Positions 6,713 to 7,750 of a stretch of DNA of 7,750 bases are shown piece by piece. The notes under the pieces were generated by a model. The model did not search any database. It was not told where the DNA came from and saw only the letters and a list, made by a program, of their open reading frames with translations. The position numbers were made by a program, and so were the translations under genes. How positions within the stretch are numbered: the stretch's first letter is position 1; every line of letters begins with the position of its first letter. The stretch lies in contig SLNI01000174.1 of assembly GCA_007133115.1 (NCBI GenBank), forward strand, positions 1-7,750. The letters run 5' to 3'. The DNA is from Thioalkalivibrio sp. Lineage in GTDB: Bacteria; Pseudomonadota; Gammaproteobacteria; Ectothiorhodospirales; Ectothiorhodospiraceae.

Positions 6713-7750
6713 TCAGTCGCTGGGTAGTCGCCCCGGAATCAGGCAACCCAGGATGCGAGGTCCTCGGGCGCCGGTCACTGCGGGCAGATTTCCCGCCCGC
6801 GATTGGATCGTCTGCCGCGCCAGCCATGCGAAGGCTGCGGCTTCCACCTGGTCGGCGGGCAACCCCAGGCTTCCGGTCTCAACGACCGATATTCCATCCA
6901 GGCACCGGCTCAGGCGCCGCATCAGATCCGTATTGCGGGTTCCCCCGCCGCAGACCAGCACTTCGCAGGGCTCGCCATCCTGCTGCTGTGCGTGGACTGC
7001 GTCCGCGATCACGGTTGCGGTGAGTTCAGTCAGCGTTGCCTGCACATCGGCCCCGGCCCCGCCGTCCGCCGGCAGGTGCCGCGCCAACCACTCGGGAGAA
7101 AAGTACTCGGGTCCGGTGGTCTTCGGGGTTGGCAGGGTGAAGAAGGGGTCCGCGCGCAGGCTCGCCAGCAGTGGTTCGAGGACCCGCCCCCGGGCGGACC
7201 AGGCGCCTTCGTCATCGTAAGGCAGGCCCCGCTGGCCGCGAATCCAGCCATCCATCAGCGTATTGCCGGGGCCGCAGTCGTAGCCGAGCACGGGCGCCCC
7301 GGGGCGTAACCAGGTGATGTTGCTGATGCCGCCGATATTGATCACGGCGCGGGAGATCTCCGGATGGGAAAAGCAGGCGGCATGCAACGCACAGGCCAGC
7401 GGCGCCCCCTCGCCTCCCGCAGCCATGTCACGCTGACGGAAGAGGGCGACGGTATCGATACCGGTGCGTTCGGCAATGCGAAACGGATCGCCGATCTGCC
7501 AGGTGAACGGGGGCGAAGCATCGGGTCCATGGAACAGCGTTTGTCCGTGACTTCCGATCGCCCGCACCGAGTCGCGATCCACCCCGGCCTCCCGCATCAG
7601 GCCCAGGGCGGCGTCCGCGAAGGCCTCCCCAATGGCGGCATCCAGTTGGCCAAGGTCGGCGTACCGGGCGCTTCCGGCGAGCGTGAGTCGCTCCAGATCG
7701 GCAGCGAGGGCCGCTGGATAGGGATGGTGGATGTGGGCGCGCACCGTCCA
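6713..7750 (-). CDS. anmK: Anhydro-N-acetylmuramic acid kinase, N-terminus cut by window edge
   Basis: Opens the anhydro ring of 1,6-anhydro-MurNAc released from murein and phosphorylates it with ATP to MurNAc-6-phosphate, part of cell-wall recycling. The 345 visible C-terminal residues run open to the right edge. About 30 residues are missing by comparison with E. coli AnmK (369), including the ATP-binding GLMSGTSLDGVD stretch. Visible family blocks: IGSHGQTLFH, WQIGDPFRIAERTGI, RDMAAGGEGAPL, INIGGISN, GYDCGPGNTLMDGW (whose Asp I equate with the catalytic base), DVQATLTELTA, VLVCGGGTRN and ADQVEAAAFAWLA. One oddity is ALFRQRD where E. coli has GDFRRRD, so a usually conserved Asp is Leu. It converges on erpA across 108 bp. 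From memory, Pseudomonas has anmK next to erpA followed by an M23 peptidase and tyrS, which may lie beyond this edge. Confidence 0.95.
   Translation of the reverse strand, partial: WTVRAHIHHPYPAALAADLERLTLAGSARYADLGQLDAAIGEAFADAALGLMREAGVDRDSVRAIGSHGQTLFHGPDASPPFTWQIGDPFRIAERTGIDTVALFRQRDMAAGGEGAPLACALHAACFSHPEISRAVINIGGISNITWLRPGAPVLGYDCGPGNTLMDGWIRGQRGLPYDDEGAWSARGRVLEPLLASLRADPFFTLPTPKTTGPEYFSPEWLARHLPADGGAGADVQATLTELTATVIADAVHAQQQDGEPCEVLVCGGGTRNTDLMRRLSRCLDGISVVETGSLGLPADQVEAAAFAWLARQTIQSRAGNLPAVTGARGPRILGCLIPGRLPSD

Noticed and set aside
1..7750. Mobile elements, CRISPR arrays, tRNA/rRNA genes, toxin-antitoxin or defence genes.
   Set aside because: No repeats, transposase, integrase or RNA-gene signatures were seen; gaps between genes are all under 170 bases and the genes are core metabolism.

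Overview
The window looks like a chromosomal housekeeping segment of a GC-rich gammaproteobacterium. Two memory-based comparisons support this. The order HAD phosphatase / rppH-ptsP and the block argC-erpA-anmK both resemble Pseudomonas and purple-sulfur-type gammaproteobacteria. The proteins are also close to the E. coli and Pseudomonas forms of RppH, PtsP, ErpA and AnmK. A Chromatiales/Ectothiorhodospiraceae-like source is my guess only. Nothing indicates a plasmid, phage, IS element, CRISPR array, rRNA or tRNA.

Layout. Left block, minus strand (1-2007): a HAD-IB phosphatase is followed by thiD and thiE, the latter cut by the window edge. thiD and thiE overlap by 4 bases (ATGA). ThiD makes HMP pyrophosphate and ThiE condenses it with the thiazole phosphate to give thiamine phosphate. 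A 168-bp divergent spacer (2008-2175) holds candidate promoters for both directions.

Middle block, plus strand (2176-4991): rppH, an mRNA 5'-end pyrophosphohydrolase, and ptsP, Enzyme I of the nitrogen PTS. They overlap by GTGA, and a small hairpin covers the apparent ptsP Shine-Dalgarno sequence, which suggests translational coupling.

Right block (5087-7750): argC (arginine biosynthesis) and erpA (Fe-S cluster insertion) run on the plus strand. anmK (anhydro-MurNAc kinase, peptidoglycan recycling) converges from the minus strand and lacks its N-terminus because of the window edge. erpA is preceded by an IscR type 1-like operator on a TTGACT -35 element and followed by a strong GNRA-loop terminator.

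The protein genes are all recognisable and conventional. I do not see a new multi-gene system. The points worth a second look are regulatory: the IscR-like site, the rppH leader with a tiny upstream reading frame, the rppH-ptsP coupling hairpin, the inverted repeat before argC, and one unusual residue in AnmK.
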